Below, piece after piece: positions 24,534 to 31,455 of a DNA stretch of 64,000 bases. Origin of the DNA: Streptomyces vinaceus (GTDB taxonomy: Bacteria > Actinomycetota > Actinomycetes > Streptomycetales > Streptomycetaceae); assembly GCF_008704935.1 (NCBI RefSeq), contig NZ_CP023692.1, positions 4,082,001-4,146,000 of the forward strand. The letters run 5' to 3'. The notes under the pieces were generated by a model that worked only from the letters and a program-made list of their open reading frames with translations, did not search any database and was not told the origin of the DNA. A program made the position numbers and the translations under genes. The stretch's first letter is position 1; each line of letters starts with the position of its first letter.

Positions 24534-25175
24534 CTACGACAGCAGGCGCTGCTCCTTGGCCACCGCGACCGCCCCCGCGCGGGTGTCCACGCCGAGCTTG
24601 TCGTAGATGCGGCCCAGGTGGGTCTTGACCGTGGCCTCGCTGATGAACAGGGCCCGGGCGATGTCGCGGTTGCCCAGACCGCGCGCCAGCTGGCCCAGGA
24701 TGTCCCGTTCGCGGTCGGTCAGCGTCGGGCGCGAGCCCCGCATGTGGGCCATCACGCGGCTCGCCACCGGCGGGGAGAGCGTGGTGCGGCCCGCCGCCGC
24801 CGAGTGGATCGCGGCGAACAGCTCCTCCGGGCGCTCCGCCTTCAGCAGGTAGCCCGTGGCGCCCGCCGCGATGGCCCGGGTGACGTCCGCGTCCGTGTCG
24901 TACGTCGTCAGGACCAGTACGTGCGGCGGGCCGGTCACCGCCGTGATGCGGCGCGTCGCCTCCACCCCGTCGATGCCCTCGCCCAGCTGGAGGTCCATCA
25001 GCACCACGTCCGGCCGCAGCTTCGCCGCCAGGGCCACGGCCTCCTCGCCGCTGCCGGCCTCGCCCAGCACCTCGATGTCGGGCGCGCTGCCCAGCAGCGC
25101 CAGCAGCCCGGCGCGCACCACCGCGTGGTCGTCGCAGAGCAGGATCGTCGTCGTCGGGCCGGTTCCGGTCGTCAT
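24534..25175 (-). CDS. senR: NarL/LuxR-type response regulator SenR
   Basis: The 213-residue regulator has a receiver domain with DDH near 15-17, phospho-acceptor Asp61 (VVLMDLQLG) and Lys near 112, and a LuxR helix-turn-helix (LTDRERDILGQLARG, SEATVKTHLGRIYDKLGV) at about 150-205. Its ATG overlaps the kinase stop codon (ATGA), so the two are translationally coupled. With the adjacent hbpS gene this matches the SenS-SenR system of Streptomyces, which responds to haem and redox stress. Confidence 0.9.
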   Translation of the reverse strand: MTTGTGPTTTILLCDDHAVVRAGLLALLGSAPDIEVLGEAGSGEEAVALAAKLRPDVVLMDLQLGEGIDGVEATRRITAVTGPPHVLVLTTYDTDADVTRAIAAGATGYLLKAERPEELFAAIHSAAAGRTTLSPPVASRVMAHMRGSRPTLTDRERDILGQLARGLGNRDIARALFISEATVKTHLGRIYDKLGVDTRAGAVAVAKEQRLLS

Positions 25176-26401
25176 ACGGGGGGCTCCAGGGGGATGGCCG
25201 CGGAGAGGACCGTGCCCTCGCCGGGGGTGGATTCGAGGGTCAGGGTGCCGCCGAGCTGGCGGACGCGGGCGCGCATCGCCGGGAGGCCGTGCCCGCGGTC
25301 CCCGGCCGCCTCCCGGGGCTCGGTGAAGCCCTCGCCGTCGTCGGCGACGTCCAGGACCACCTGGTCGCCCAGGAAGCTCAGGGTCAGGGCCGCGGTCCGG
25401 GCGTGCGCGTGCTCCCGTACGTTGGCCAGCGCGCCCTGCGCGATCCGCAGCAGCGCCGACTGGACGCGGTCCGGGAGCGGGGCCGGCGAGCCCTCCAGGT
25501 GGAAGCGGACCTCGATGTCCGGGCCCGCGTCGAGAGCGAGCAGCGCGTCGGCGAGCCCGCCGCCCCCTTCGAGCTCCGGCGGGGCCAGGTCGTGGACGAG
25601 GCGCCGCGCCTCCGCCAGCCCGCGCGCCGCGATGCCGGTGGCGGTACGGACGTGCGCTCGGGCGGTGGCAGGGTCGCTGTCCCAGGTGCGGTCCGCGGCC
25701 TGGAGCAGCATCTGCTGGCTGGACAGGTGCTGGGCGAGCGTGTCGTGGATCTCCATCGACAGCCGCTGCCGCTCGGCGAGGGTGCCCTCGCGCCGCTCGG
25801 TGGCGGCGAGTTCGCGCCGGGTGCGGATCAGGTCGTCGATCAGGGCGCGCTGGGACTTCGCCTGCCGCTCCATGTGGACGAAGACGGCGGTGGCCAGGGC
25901 CGCGATCGCGGGCGGGGCCAGCAGCAGGTTCGGGTCGAACTCGCGCGAGAGCTCGAGCTGGGCCGCCACCACGAACACCGTCAGCAGGGCCACGAGGACG
26001 ATCGCCGCGCGCGGCGGCAGGGTGCGCAGGGCGGTGAAGAAGAGGGGGACGGCGCACCAGGCGAAGCTGGGCGCGAGGACCACCAGTACCACCCAGACCG
26101 CCACCACCAGCCCGAGCCAGAGCAGCCGGCGCGCGGTGGGCGCGGCCCCGAGCGCGGGGCCGAGCACGTACAGCAGGGCCAGCGTGATGCTGAGGGCGAT
26201 GATCCACGGGGTGCTGGGGGAGCCCGGGTGGCGCAGCAGGAAGCGGGCCACCGAGGCGCCGAGCAGCAGGAAGAACGCCGTGTGCATGACGGCCGCCAGG
26301 GCCCGCGTGTCCGCCTTCCCGGGCGCACCGGGCGCACCGGGCGCACCCGGCCCACCCGGAGCCTGGGGCGCCTGTGGCGGTACGCGGCTCACGTGGCTCA
26401 C
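25172..26401 (-). CDS. senS: Sensor histidine kinase SenS
   Basis: A 409-residue membrane kinase with about five membrane helices between residues 32 and 175, a coiled linker, a HisKA_3 dimerisation domain with His219 (RLSMEIHDTLAQHL) and a HATPase_c domain (VADDGEGF near 355, DRGHGLPAMRARV near 370). In streptomycetes SenS interacts with the extracellular haem-binding protein HbpS. The N-terminus has a collagen-like GAPGAPGAPG tract encoded by 9-bp tandem repeats. The gene is divergent from hbpS. Confidence 0.9.
   Translation of the reverse strand: MSHVSRVPPQAPQAPGGPGAPGAPGAPGKADTRALAAVMHTAFFLLLGASVARFLLRHPGSPSTPWIIALSITLALLYVLGPALGAAPTARRLLWLGLVVAVWVVLVVLAPSFAWCAVPLFFTALRTLPPRAAIVLVALLTVFVVAAQLELSREFDPNLLLAPPAIAALATAVFVHMERQAKSQRALIDDLIRTRRELAATERREGTLAERQRLSMEIHDTLAQHLSSQQMLLQAADRTWDSDPATARAHVRTATGIAARGLAEARRLVHDLAPPELEGGGGLADALLALDAGPDIEVRFHLEGSPAPLPDRVQSALLRIAQGALANVREHAHARTAALTLSFLGDQVVLDVADDGEGFTEPREAAGDRGHGLPAMRARVRQLGGTLTLESTPGEGTVLSAAIPLEPPV
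26321..26347 (-). repeat. 9-bp tandem repeat inside senS
   Basis: GGGCGCACC occurs three times head to tail (26321, 26330, 26339), followed by a degenerate copy. It encodes Gly-Ala-Pro triplets at SenS residues about 19-27. Confidence 0.9.
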
Positions 26402-26497
26402 TGCGTGCTCCCGGGTCGGTGTCTGGCTCCTCCATCGTGCCTGGTCGTACGCGATGGCGCCGACCAGCCAATCCGCATCCGTACCCGCTCCGCATCG

Positions 26498-26521
26498 ACC
26501 GATCGGTTGACCCCCGGGTCA
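26498..26521. promoter_or_regulatory. Two adjoining palindromes in the hbpS/senS divergent promoter region
   Basis: ACCGATCGGT (26498-26507) is directly followed by TGACCCCCGGGTCA (26508-26521), a 6-2-6 inverted repeat. They lie about 100 bases upstream of senS and 124 upstream of hbpS. SenR is the obvious candidate ligand, but this is inference. Confidence 0.45.
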
Positions 26522-26644
26522 GCCGGAGCGGCAGCCGTCGCGAGCCGGTACGGGGAGGGGCCGGGGCCGGGTGCGGCCCCAGGCTTGGAGCAGCAGGAAC
26601 GAGCCGACGTACGCAACCAGCCGACGCACCCAGGAGCAGCAGAC

Positions 26645-27211
26645 ATGAACACCCGCACCCGCGTTCTCACCGGTACCGCCCTCGCCGTCGCGCTCGGCGC
26701 CGGGACCTTCGGCGCCGTCAGCGCCAGCGCCGCGCAGTCCGAGACCGCGCCGGCCGCCGCTGCCGCCGCCACCGCGAAGAAGGACGGCGGGGTGGACGAG
26801 AAGGACTTCACCACCACGACCCACCTCACCGTCGACGCCGCCACCCGCGCCGCCCAGGCGGCGCTGGAGGCCGCGCAGAAGGAGAACCAGAAGGTGACGG
26901 TCGCGGTCGTGGACCGGAACGGCAACACCATCGTCACCCTGCGCGGCGACGGCGCGGGCCCGCAGTCCTACGAGTCGGCGCAGCGCAAGGCCTTCACCGC
27001 CGTGTCCTGGAACGCCCCGACCTCGGTGCTGGCGGGCCGCCTCGCCCAGACCCCGAACCTGAAGGACATCCCCGGCACCCTGTTCCTCGGCGGCGGCACC
27101 CCGGTGCAGGCCAAGGGCGCCCCGGTCGCCGGCATCGGCGTGGCCGGCGCCCCCAGCGGCGACCTGGACGAGAAGTACGCCAAGGCCGGCGCCGACTCCC
27201 TGGCGAAGTAA
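26645..27211 (+). CDS. hbpS: Extracellular haem-binding/degrading protein HbpS
   Basis: A 188-residue secreted protein with a signal peptide to about residue 30, an Ala/Lys linker, and a GlcG/HbpS domain (LTVDAATRAAQAALEAA, VTVAVVDRNGNTIVTLRGDGAG, SYESAQRKAFTA). In Streptomyces, HbpS forms an octamer, binds and degrades haem, and activates the SenS-SenR kinase system under redox stress. The divergent senS-senR genes next door support this identity. The ATG at 26645 follows CAGGAGCAG. Confidence 0.92.
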   Translation: MNTRTRVLTGTALAVALGAGTFGAVSASAAQSETAPAAAAAATAKKDGGVDEKDFTTTTHLTVDAATRAAQAALEAAQKENQKVTVAVVDRNGNTIVTLRGDGAGPQSYESAQRKAFTAVSWNAPTSVLAGRLAQTPNLKDIPGTLFLGGGTPVQAKGAPVAGIGVAGAPSGDLDEKYAKAGADSLAK

Positions 27212-27253
27212 TCACCCCGAAGTACGACATCGGGCCCGCATAGGATCGGGCGC

Positions 27254-28678
27254 GTGGACCACCGCCGCGCGCTCTCCCGCCTCACCTCGGCCGCCCCCGC
27301 AGCCGCCGCTGCCGCCCTGCTCGCCCTCACCACGGCGTGTACGGCCGGCACGGTGCAGGGGCGGCCGGGTGCGTCCGGGCTGCGCGACCCGTACTTCCCC
27401 AAGGCCGGCAACGGCGGCTACCAGATCGAGCACTACGGCCTGGACCTCGACTACGACCCCGCCGACGGGGAGTTGAACGCGACGGCCGTCATCACGGCCC
27501 GCGCCGGACAGGGGCTCAGCTCCTTCAACCTCGACCTCGCGGGCCTGGAGGTCGAGGGCGTGACCGTGCAGGGCGCGGGCGCCCGGTACAACCGGACCGG
27601 CCGGGAGCTGACGGTGCGTCCCGCGAAGGACCTGAAGAAGGGCGAGGTCTTTCGTACGGAGATCGACTACCGCGGCAAGCCGAAGCCCATCGCGGACGCG
27701 GACGGCTCCAAGGAGGGCTGGATCGCCACCGCCGACGGCGCCGTGGGGGTCGGCGAGCCGATCGGGTCGATGGCCTGGTTCCCCGGGAACCACCACCCCA
27801 GCGACAAGGCCACCTACGACATCAGCCTGACCGTGCCCAAGGGGTACGAGGCGGTTTCGAACGGCGAGCTGGCCTCCCGGAGCGACACCGGCGACGGCCG
27901 CACGGAGTTCGTCTGGCACAACCCGCAGCCGATGGCGAGCTACCTGGCCACCGCCGCGATCGGGAAGTTCAAGGTGACCACCGGCCGGACCCCCTCCGGG
28001 GTCGCCCTGTACGAGGCCGTCGCGCCCGCCGAGGCGGCCGCGAGCGCCCCGGCGCTGGCGAAGCTGCCGGAGATCGTGGAGTGGGGCGGGCGCCGGTTCG
28101 GCCCGTACCCCTTCGGGACCGCCGGGGCGATCGTGCTGCCGGCCGGTTCCCTCACGTACGCGCTGGAGACGCAGACCAAACCCGTCTTCTCCGGCGCGCC
28201 CGACGAGGACCTCGTCCTGCACGAGACGGCGCACCAGTGGTTCGGCGACTCGGTGTCGCCGAAGTCCTGGAAGGACATGTGGCTCAACGAGGGTTTCGCG
28301 ACCTACGCCGAATGGCTGTGGTCCGAGGACCACGGCGGGACCACCGCCCAGCGGTACTTCGACGCCTACCTCAAGGGCGACACCTCCGTGGTCGAGGACG
28401 CGGACGCCGACTGGGCCGCCTTCCCGCCCGCCGACCCGCCCGGTGCCAAGGACATCTCCGAGACCCCGGTGTACGTCCGGGGCGCGATGGTCCTCCAGCG
28501 GATCCGGCAGGAGGTCGGCGACGAGAAGTTCTTCGCCCTGCTGCGCGGCTGGGCCACCGACCACAAGTACGGGAACGCGAGCACGGCCGATTTCACGGCG
28601 TACGCGGAGCGCTCGACGGGCCACGACCTGAAGAAGGTCTGGGACGTGTGGCTGTACGGGGAGGGCCGGCCGAAGTAG
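27254..28678 (+). CDS. M1-family metallopeptidase, lipoprotein
   Basis: The 474-residue protein has a lipoprotein signal (ALLALTTAC, Cys29) and a beta-sheet N-domain followed by the M1 catalytic domain with HETAHQWFGD (His323, Glu324, His327) and the third zinc ligand Glu346 in WLNEGFATYAE. It lacks the C-terminal HEAT-like domain of larger aminopeptidase N enzymes, so it belongs to the short, surface-anchored class. GTG 27254 has TAGGAT 7 bases upstream and no ribosome binding site, so it is probably leaderless and independent of hbpS. Confidence 0.9.
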   Translation: MDHRRALSRLTSAAPAAAAAALLALTTACTAGTVQGRPGASGLRDPYFPKAGNGGYQIEHYGLDLDYDPADGELNATAVITARAGQGLSSFNLDLAGLEVEGVTVQGAGARYNRTGRELTVRPAKDLKKGEVFRTEIDYRGKPKPIADADGSKEGWIATADGAVGVGEPIGSMAWFPGNHHPSDKATYDISLTVPKGYEAVSNGELASRSDTGDGRTEFVWHNPQPMASYLATAAIGKFKVTTGRTPSGVALYEAVAPAEAAASAPALAKLPEIVEWGGRRFGPYPFGTAGAIVLPAGSLTYALETQTKPVFSGAPDEDLVLHETAHQWFGDSVSPKSWKDMWLNEGFATYAEWLWSEDHGGTTAQRYFDAYLKGDTSVVEDADADWAAFPPADPPGAKDISETPVYVRGAMVLQRIRQEVGDEKFFALLRGWATDHKYGNASTADFTAYAERSTGHDLKKVWDVWLYGEGRPK

Positions 28679-28730
28679 CCCGTACGGCCGCACCCGTACG
28701 CGGCTCGACCGCGCGTCCCGTACGCGTCCC

Positions 28731-29246
28731 CTACAGGGCCTTGCGCATCACGGTGCACTCGCGGCCGTGCTCGCGGTCCCGCGAGCTGCGCAGTGCGGAG
28801 TAGCCCTGCGCGTGCCAGAACGCCAGGCCGGCCGCGTTGGCGTCCAGTACGGCGAGCCGTACGCCGCTGCGTCCCGCGGCGCGGAAGCGGTCCTCGACGA
28901 GGCCGGCGACGGCGCTCCCGTACCCCTCGCGGTGGGCGGTGGCGTCGATGAGCAGCAGGCCGATCCAGGGGTCCGGGTCCCCCGAGGAGGGGCCCGGGTG
29001 GTGGGCGAGGGTGGCGGCCAGCCCGACCAGGCGGCCGCCGGAGCGGGCCAGGAGCACCTCGGCGCCGTCGTGGGCGAGTTCGTCGGCGAGGGCCGCCGCC
29101 ACCTGTTCCACCGTGATGCGGCCCGGGTCGGGGAAGTCCCCGCTGAGCTCGAAGAAGGCGTGGTTGGTCGCGTAGAGCGCGGCGACCTCGGTGAGGACCG
29201 GGCCCGGCAGGGCGCCGTCCACGGGGGTGAGCGGTTGCAGGATCAC
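28731..29246 (-). CDS. GNAT acetyltransferase
   Basis: The 171-residue protein shows the GNAT pattern: LARSGGRLVGLAATLA near 68, LLLIDATAHREGYGSAVAGL (acetyl-CoA loop) near 98-115 and the LDANAAGLAFWHAQGYSAL segment near 136-154. The substrate is unknown. GTG 29246 has TACGGT 7 bases upstream with no ribosome binding site, again a leaderless-type start. It is convergent with the M1 peptidase gene. Confidence 0.85.
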   Translation of the reverse strand: MILQPLTPVDGALPGPVLTEVAALYATNHAFFELSGDFPDPGRITVEQVAAALADELAHDGAEVLLARSGGRLVGLAATLAHHPGPSSGDPDPWIGLLLIDATAHREGYGSAVAGLVEDRFRAAGRSGVRLAVLDANAAGLAFWHAQGYSALRSSRDREHGRECTVMRKAL

Positions 29247-29259
29247 CTGCCGAACCGTA

Positions 29260-29301
29260 GCGAAGCCCCCTCCCCGGACGGCCGGGAGGAGGGGGCTTCG
29301 C
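29260..29301. terminator. Hairpin terminator after terD
   Basis: GCGAAGCCCCCTCC (29260-29273) pairs with GGAGGGGGCTTCGC (29288-29301). It ends the leftward terD transcript, just upstream of the acetyltransferase promoter. Confidence 0.85.
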
Positions 29302-29331
29302 CACGGCGGGGCCCGCAGGGCGGGCTCAGCC

Positions 29332-29907
29332 TCAGACGTTGACGCCGAAGTCCTGGGCGATGCCGGTCAGGCCGGAGGCGTAACCCTGGCCGACCGCGCG
29401 GAACTTCCACTCGGCGCCGTTGCGGTAGAGCTCGCCGAAGACCATGGCGGTCTCGGTGGCCGCGTCCTCGGAGAGGTCGTAGCGGGCGATCTCGGCGCCG
29501 CCGGCCTGGTTCACGACGCGGATGTACGCGTTGCGGACCTGGCCGAAGTTCTGGCTGCGGGCGTCGGCGTCGTAGATGGAGACCGGGAAGACGATCTTGT
29601 CCACGTCGGGCGCGAGGGCGGCGAGGTTGACGTTGATGGACTCGTCGTCGCCGGAGCCCTCGCCGGTGCGGTTGTCACCGGTGTGGACGATGCTCTGGTC
29701 CGGGGTGGACTTGTTGTTGAAGAAGACGAAGTGACCGTCGGAGACGACCTTGCCCATCGGGTTGACCGCGATGGCGGAGGCGTCCAGGTCGAAGTCGACA
29801 CCGGTCGTCGTACGGACGTCCCAGCCGAGGCCGACCGTGACGGCGCTGAGGCCGGGGGCCTCCTTCGTGAGCGAGACGTTGCCGCCCTTGGACAGGCTTA
29901 CTGCCAT
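29332..29907 (-). CDS. terD: TerD-family stress protein
   Basis: The 191-residue cytoplasmic protein is a TerD/CABP-type calcium-binding protein: MAVSLSKGGNVSLTKEAP at the start, VGLGWDVRTTTGVDFDLDA near 25-43, GDDESINVNL near 87 and SIYDADARSQNFGQV near 108. Acidic loops bind calcium. TerD proteins are tied to tellurite, phage and general stress resistance; streptomycetes carry many copies, and this one stands alone without other ter genes. The ATG at 29907 is chosen from family length; an upstream in-frame extension lacks similarity. Confidence 0.92.
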   Translation of the reverse strand: MAVSLSKGGNVSLTKEAPGLSAVTVGLGWDVRTTTGVDFDLDASAIAVNPMGKVVSDGHFVFFNNKSTPDQSIVHTGDNRTGEGSGDDESINVNLAALAPDVDKIVFPVSIYDADARSQNFGQVRNAYIRVVNQAGGAEIARYDLSEDAATETAMVFGELYRNGAEWKFRAVGQGYASGLTGIAQDFGVNV

Positions 29908-30077
29908 TTTGACTGGTGTCCCTTCGTCTTCAGATGGCCGCGAGATCGTGGCCAAGGTACCGCTGCCCTTCATAACGCGGGGAGGGGGCCGCGAGGTTCC
30001 GCAGCCGGGGATACGGGAGGCAATACGCCGTGAAATACGGGTGACGGCGGCCCCGGCGGGGCGCGATCATAGGACGC

Positions 30078-30503
30078 ATGCCTGGTCCCTATGTCATCCG
30101 CGGTTCGGTCGCGCTCCCCGAGGCGGAGCTCGCCTGGCGCTTCTCGCGGTCCTCCGGACCGGGCGGGCAGCACGTGAACACGTCCGACTCGCGCGTGGAG
30201 CTGCTCTTCGACGTGGCGGCGACCAAGGCGCTGCCGGAGGTGTGGAAGGAGCGGGCCCTGGAGCGGCTCGCCGGCCGGCTCGTGGACGGGGTGCTGACCG
30301 TACGGGCCTCGGAGCACCGGTCGCAGTTCCGCAACCGGGAGATGGCGCTGGTCCGGATGGCGTCCGTGCTCGCGGAGGCCACCGCCGCGCCGCCGAAGGC
30401 GCGCCGCGCGACGAAGATCCCCCGGGGGATCAACGAGCGGCGGCTGCGCGAGAAGAAGGCCCGCGCGCAGACGAAGCGCGGCCGCACCGGCCGCGACTGG
30501 TAG
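30078..30503 (+). CDS. arfB: Peptidyl-tRNA hydrolase ArfB-like ribosome rescue factor
   Basis: The 141-residue protein has the release-factor catalytic loop SSGPGGQHVNTSDSRVEL with the GGQ motif at 29-31 and a strongly basic C-terminal tail (RLREKKARAQTKRGRTGRDW) that enters the mRNA channel of stalled ribosomes. This is the ArfB/YaeJ family, which hydrolyses peptidyl-tRNA on ribosomes without a stop codon. No codon-recognition domain is present. It is a single gene, divergent from terD. Confidence 0.93.
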   Translation: MPGPYVIRGSVALPEAELAWRFSRSSGPGGQHVNTSDSRVELLFDVAATKALPEVWKERALERLAGRLVDGVLTVRASEHRSQFRNREMALVRMASVLAEATAAPPKARRATKIPRGINERRLREKKARAQTKRGRTGRDW

Positions 30504-30523
30504 CGGTCCGCGACGGGCGGCGG

Positions 30524-30589
30524 CGCAGAGCTCCGGGCCCGTCGGGACGTCAGCCCCGCAGAGCTCCGGGCCCGTCGGGACGTCAGCCC
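30524..30589. repeat. Perfect 33-bp tandem duplication across the flavin reductase stop codon
   Basis: The 33-base unit starting CGCAGAGCTCCGGGCCCGTC is present twice without mismatch (30524-30556, 30557-30589). The right copy contains the stop codon of the flavin reductase gene (30583-30585). The unit contains three 6-bp palindromes (GAGCTC, GGGCCC, GACGTC). Confidence 0.95.
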
Positions 30590-31152
30590 GCCAGGTGGCG
30601 GTAGCGGCCGCGGAAGTACGTCAGCGGCGGGGAGTCGGGGGACGGGAGCGCGGCCGTCAGGACGCGGCCGACGACCAGCGTGTGGTCGCCCGCCTCGACG
30701 CGGTTCTCCGTACGGCATTCGAGGGTGGCCAGGGCGCCCGTCAGCAGCGGGGCCCCCGAGACCTCGCCGCGCCCGTAGGGCAGGTCCGCGAAGAGCAGCC
30801 GGTCGCTGATGCGGTTCTTCATCGAGAAGCGGCTCGCCACCTGGACCTGGTGGTCGGCGAGCACCGAGACCGCCCACAGCGGCTGCTCGGCCAGCAGGTC
30901 GTCCATGCGGGAGCCCTCGCGCAGGCTGACCAGCACCAGCGGCGGGTCCAGGGACACGGACATGAAGGCGGTCGCCGTCATGCCGACGTCCTCGCCGTCC
31001 GGGCCGGCCGGCGTCAGGGGCGGCTCGTGCGCGGTGATCAGGCACACGCCCGCCGCGAGTCGGGACATCGCGGCACGGAACTCGTCGTTGCTCACGCCCT
31101 CAGGATGAAGGGTGGCGGGGATCGGCAGGGGTACGGGGGTCGTCTTCGGCAC
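30583..31152 (-). CDS. Flavin reductase-like FMN-binding protein
   Basis: The 189-residue protein has the flavin-reductase split-barrel signatures FRAAMSRLAAGVCLITA, MTATAFMSVSLDPPLVLVSL, WAVSVLADHQVQVASRF and the C-terminal TYFRGRYRHL. It likely reduces FMN or FAD with NAD(P)H for a partner oxygenase, but no oxygenase gene is adjacent. GTG 31152 is chosen because TAGCGT ends exactly 7 bases before it; the longer upstream frame is unlikely, and GTG in GVSNDEF is an alternative. It is divergent from cdgB. Confidence 0.85.
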   Translation of the reverse strand: MPKTTPVPLPIPATLHPEGVSNDEFRAAMSRLAAGVCLITAHEPPLTPAGPDGEDVGMTATAFMSVSLDPPLVLVSLREGSRMDDLLAEQPLWAVSVLADHQVQVASRFSMKNRISDRLLFADLPYGRGEVSGAPLLTGALATLECRTENRVEAGDHTLVVGRVLTAALPSPDSPPLTYFRGRYRHLAG

Positions 31153-31261
31153 GTTCGGAACGCTAGTCTCGCCCTCCCGCACCGCGCATCGGGCCGGAGC
31201 CCGAGCCGCGCCCCCGCCCCTCGCCCTAGGCCTCGGCGTATCGTTTGCTCCCGGGAATGTG

Positions 31262-31275
31262 GGGGAGCGCTCCCA
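31262..31275. promoter_or_regulatory. CebR-like palindrome upstream of cdgB
   Basis: GGGGAGCGCTCCCA matches 13 of 14 bases of TGGGAGCGCTCCCA, the CebR operator known from Streptomyces cellulose and cellobiose genes. The central 12 bases are a perfect palindrome. It lies between the flavin reductase and cdgB starts. Confidence 0.6.
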
Positions 31276-31314
31276 TGCGGTACGAGCCCCCTCGCCCACC
31301 TTTATTCATCTCAT

Positions 31315-31328
31315 GTGACTTGAGTCAC
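31315..31328. promoter_or_regulatory. Candidate BldD site upstream of cdgB
   Basis: GTGACTTGAGTCAC is a perfect inverted repeat with the GTNAC...GTNAC half-sites of BldD operators. It lies about 130 bases before cdgB and just upstream of a TTGACC hexamer (31344-31349). cdgB is a known BldD target in S. coelicolor. Confidence 0.55.
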
Positions 31329-31455
31329 AGAGGGCAAGATTTGTTGACCCTGTGTACCTGCCGCACAGCTCACTGTGATTCAGTGGACGGGACACCGCAA
31401 CGAAACGCCGATGACAAACCTGGAGTTGCTGTCGAGGTCTCGGGGAGAGCGAGCA

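Noticed and set aside
23463..26510. Very long plus-strand open frame (over 1000 codons) across the M4 protease, senR and senS genes
   Set aside because: It is the antisense shadow of real minus-strand genes. High GC removes stop codons; the translation has no domains and the opposite strand encodes recognised families.
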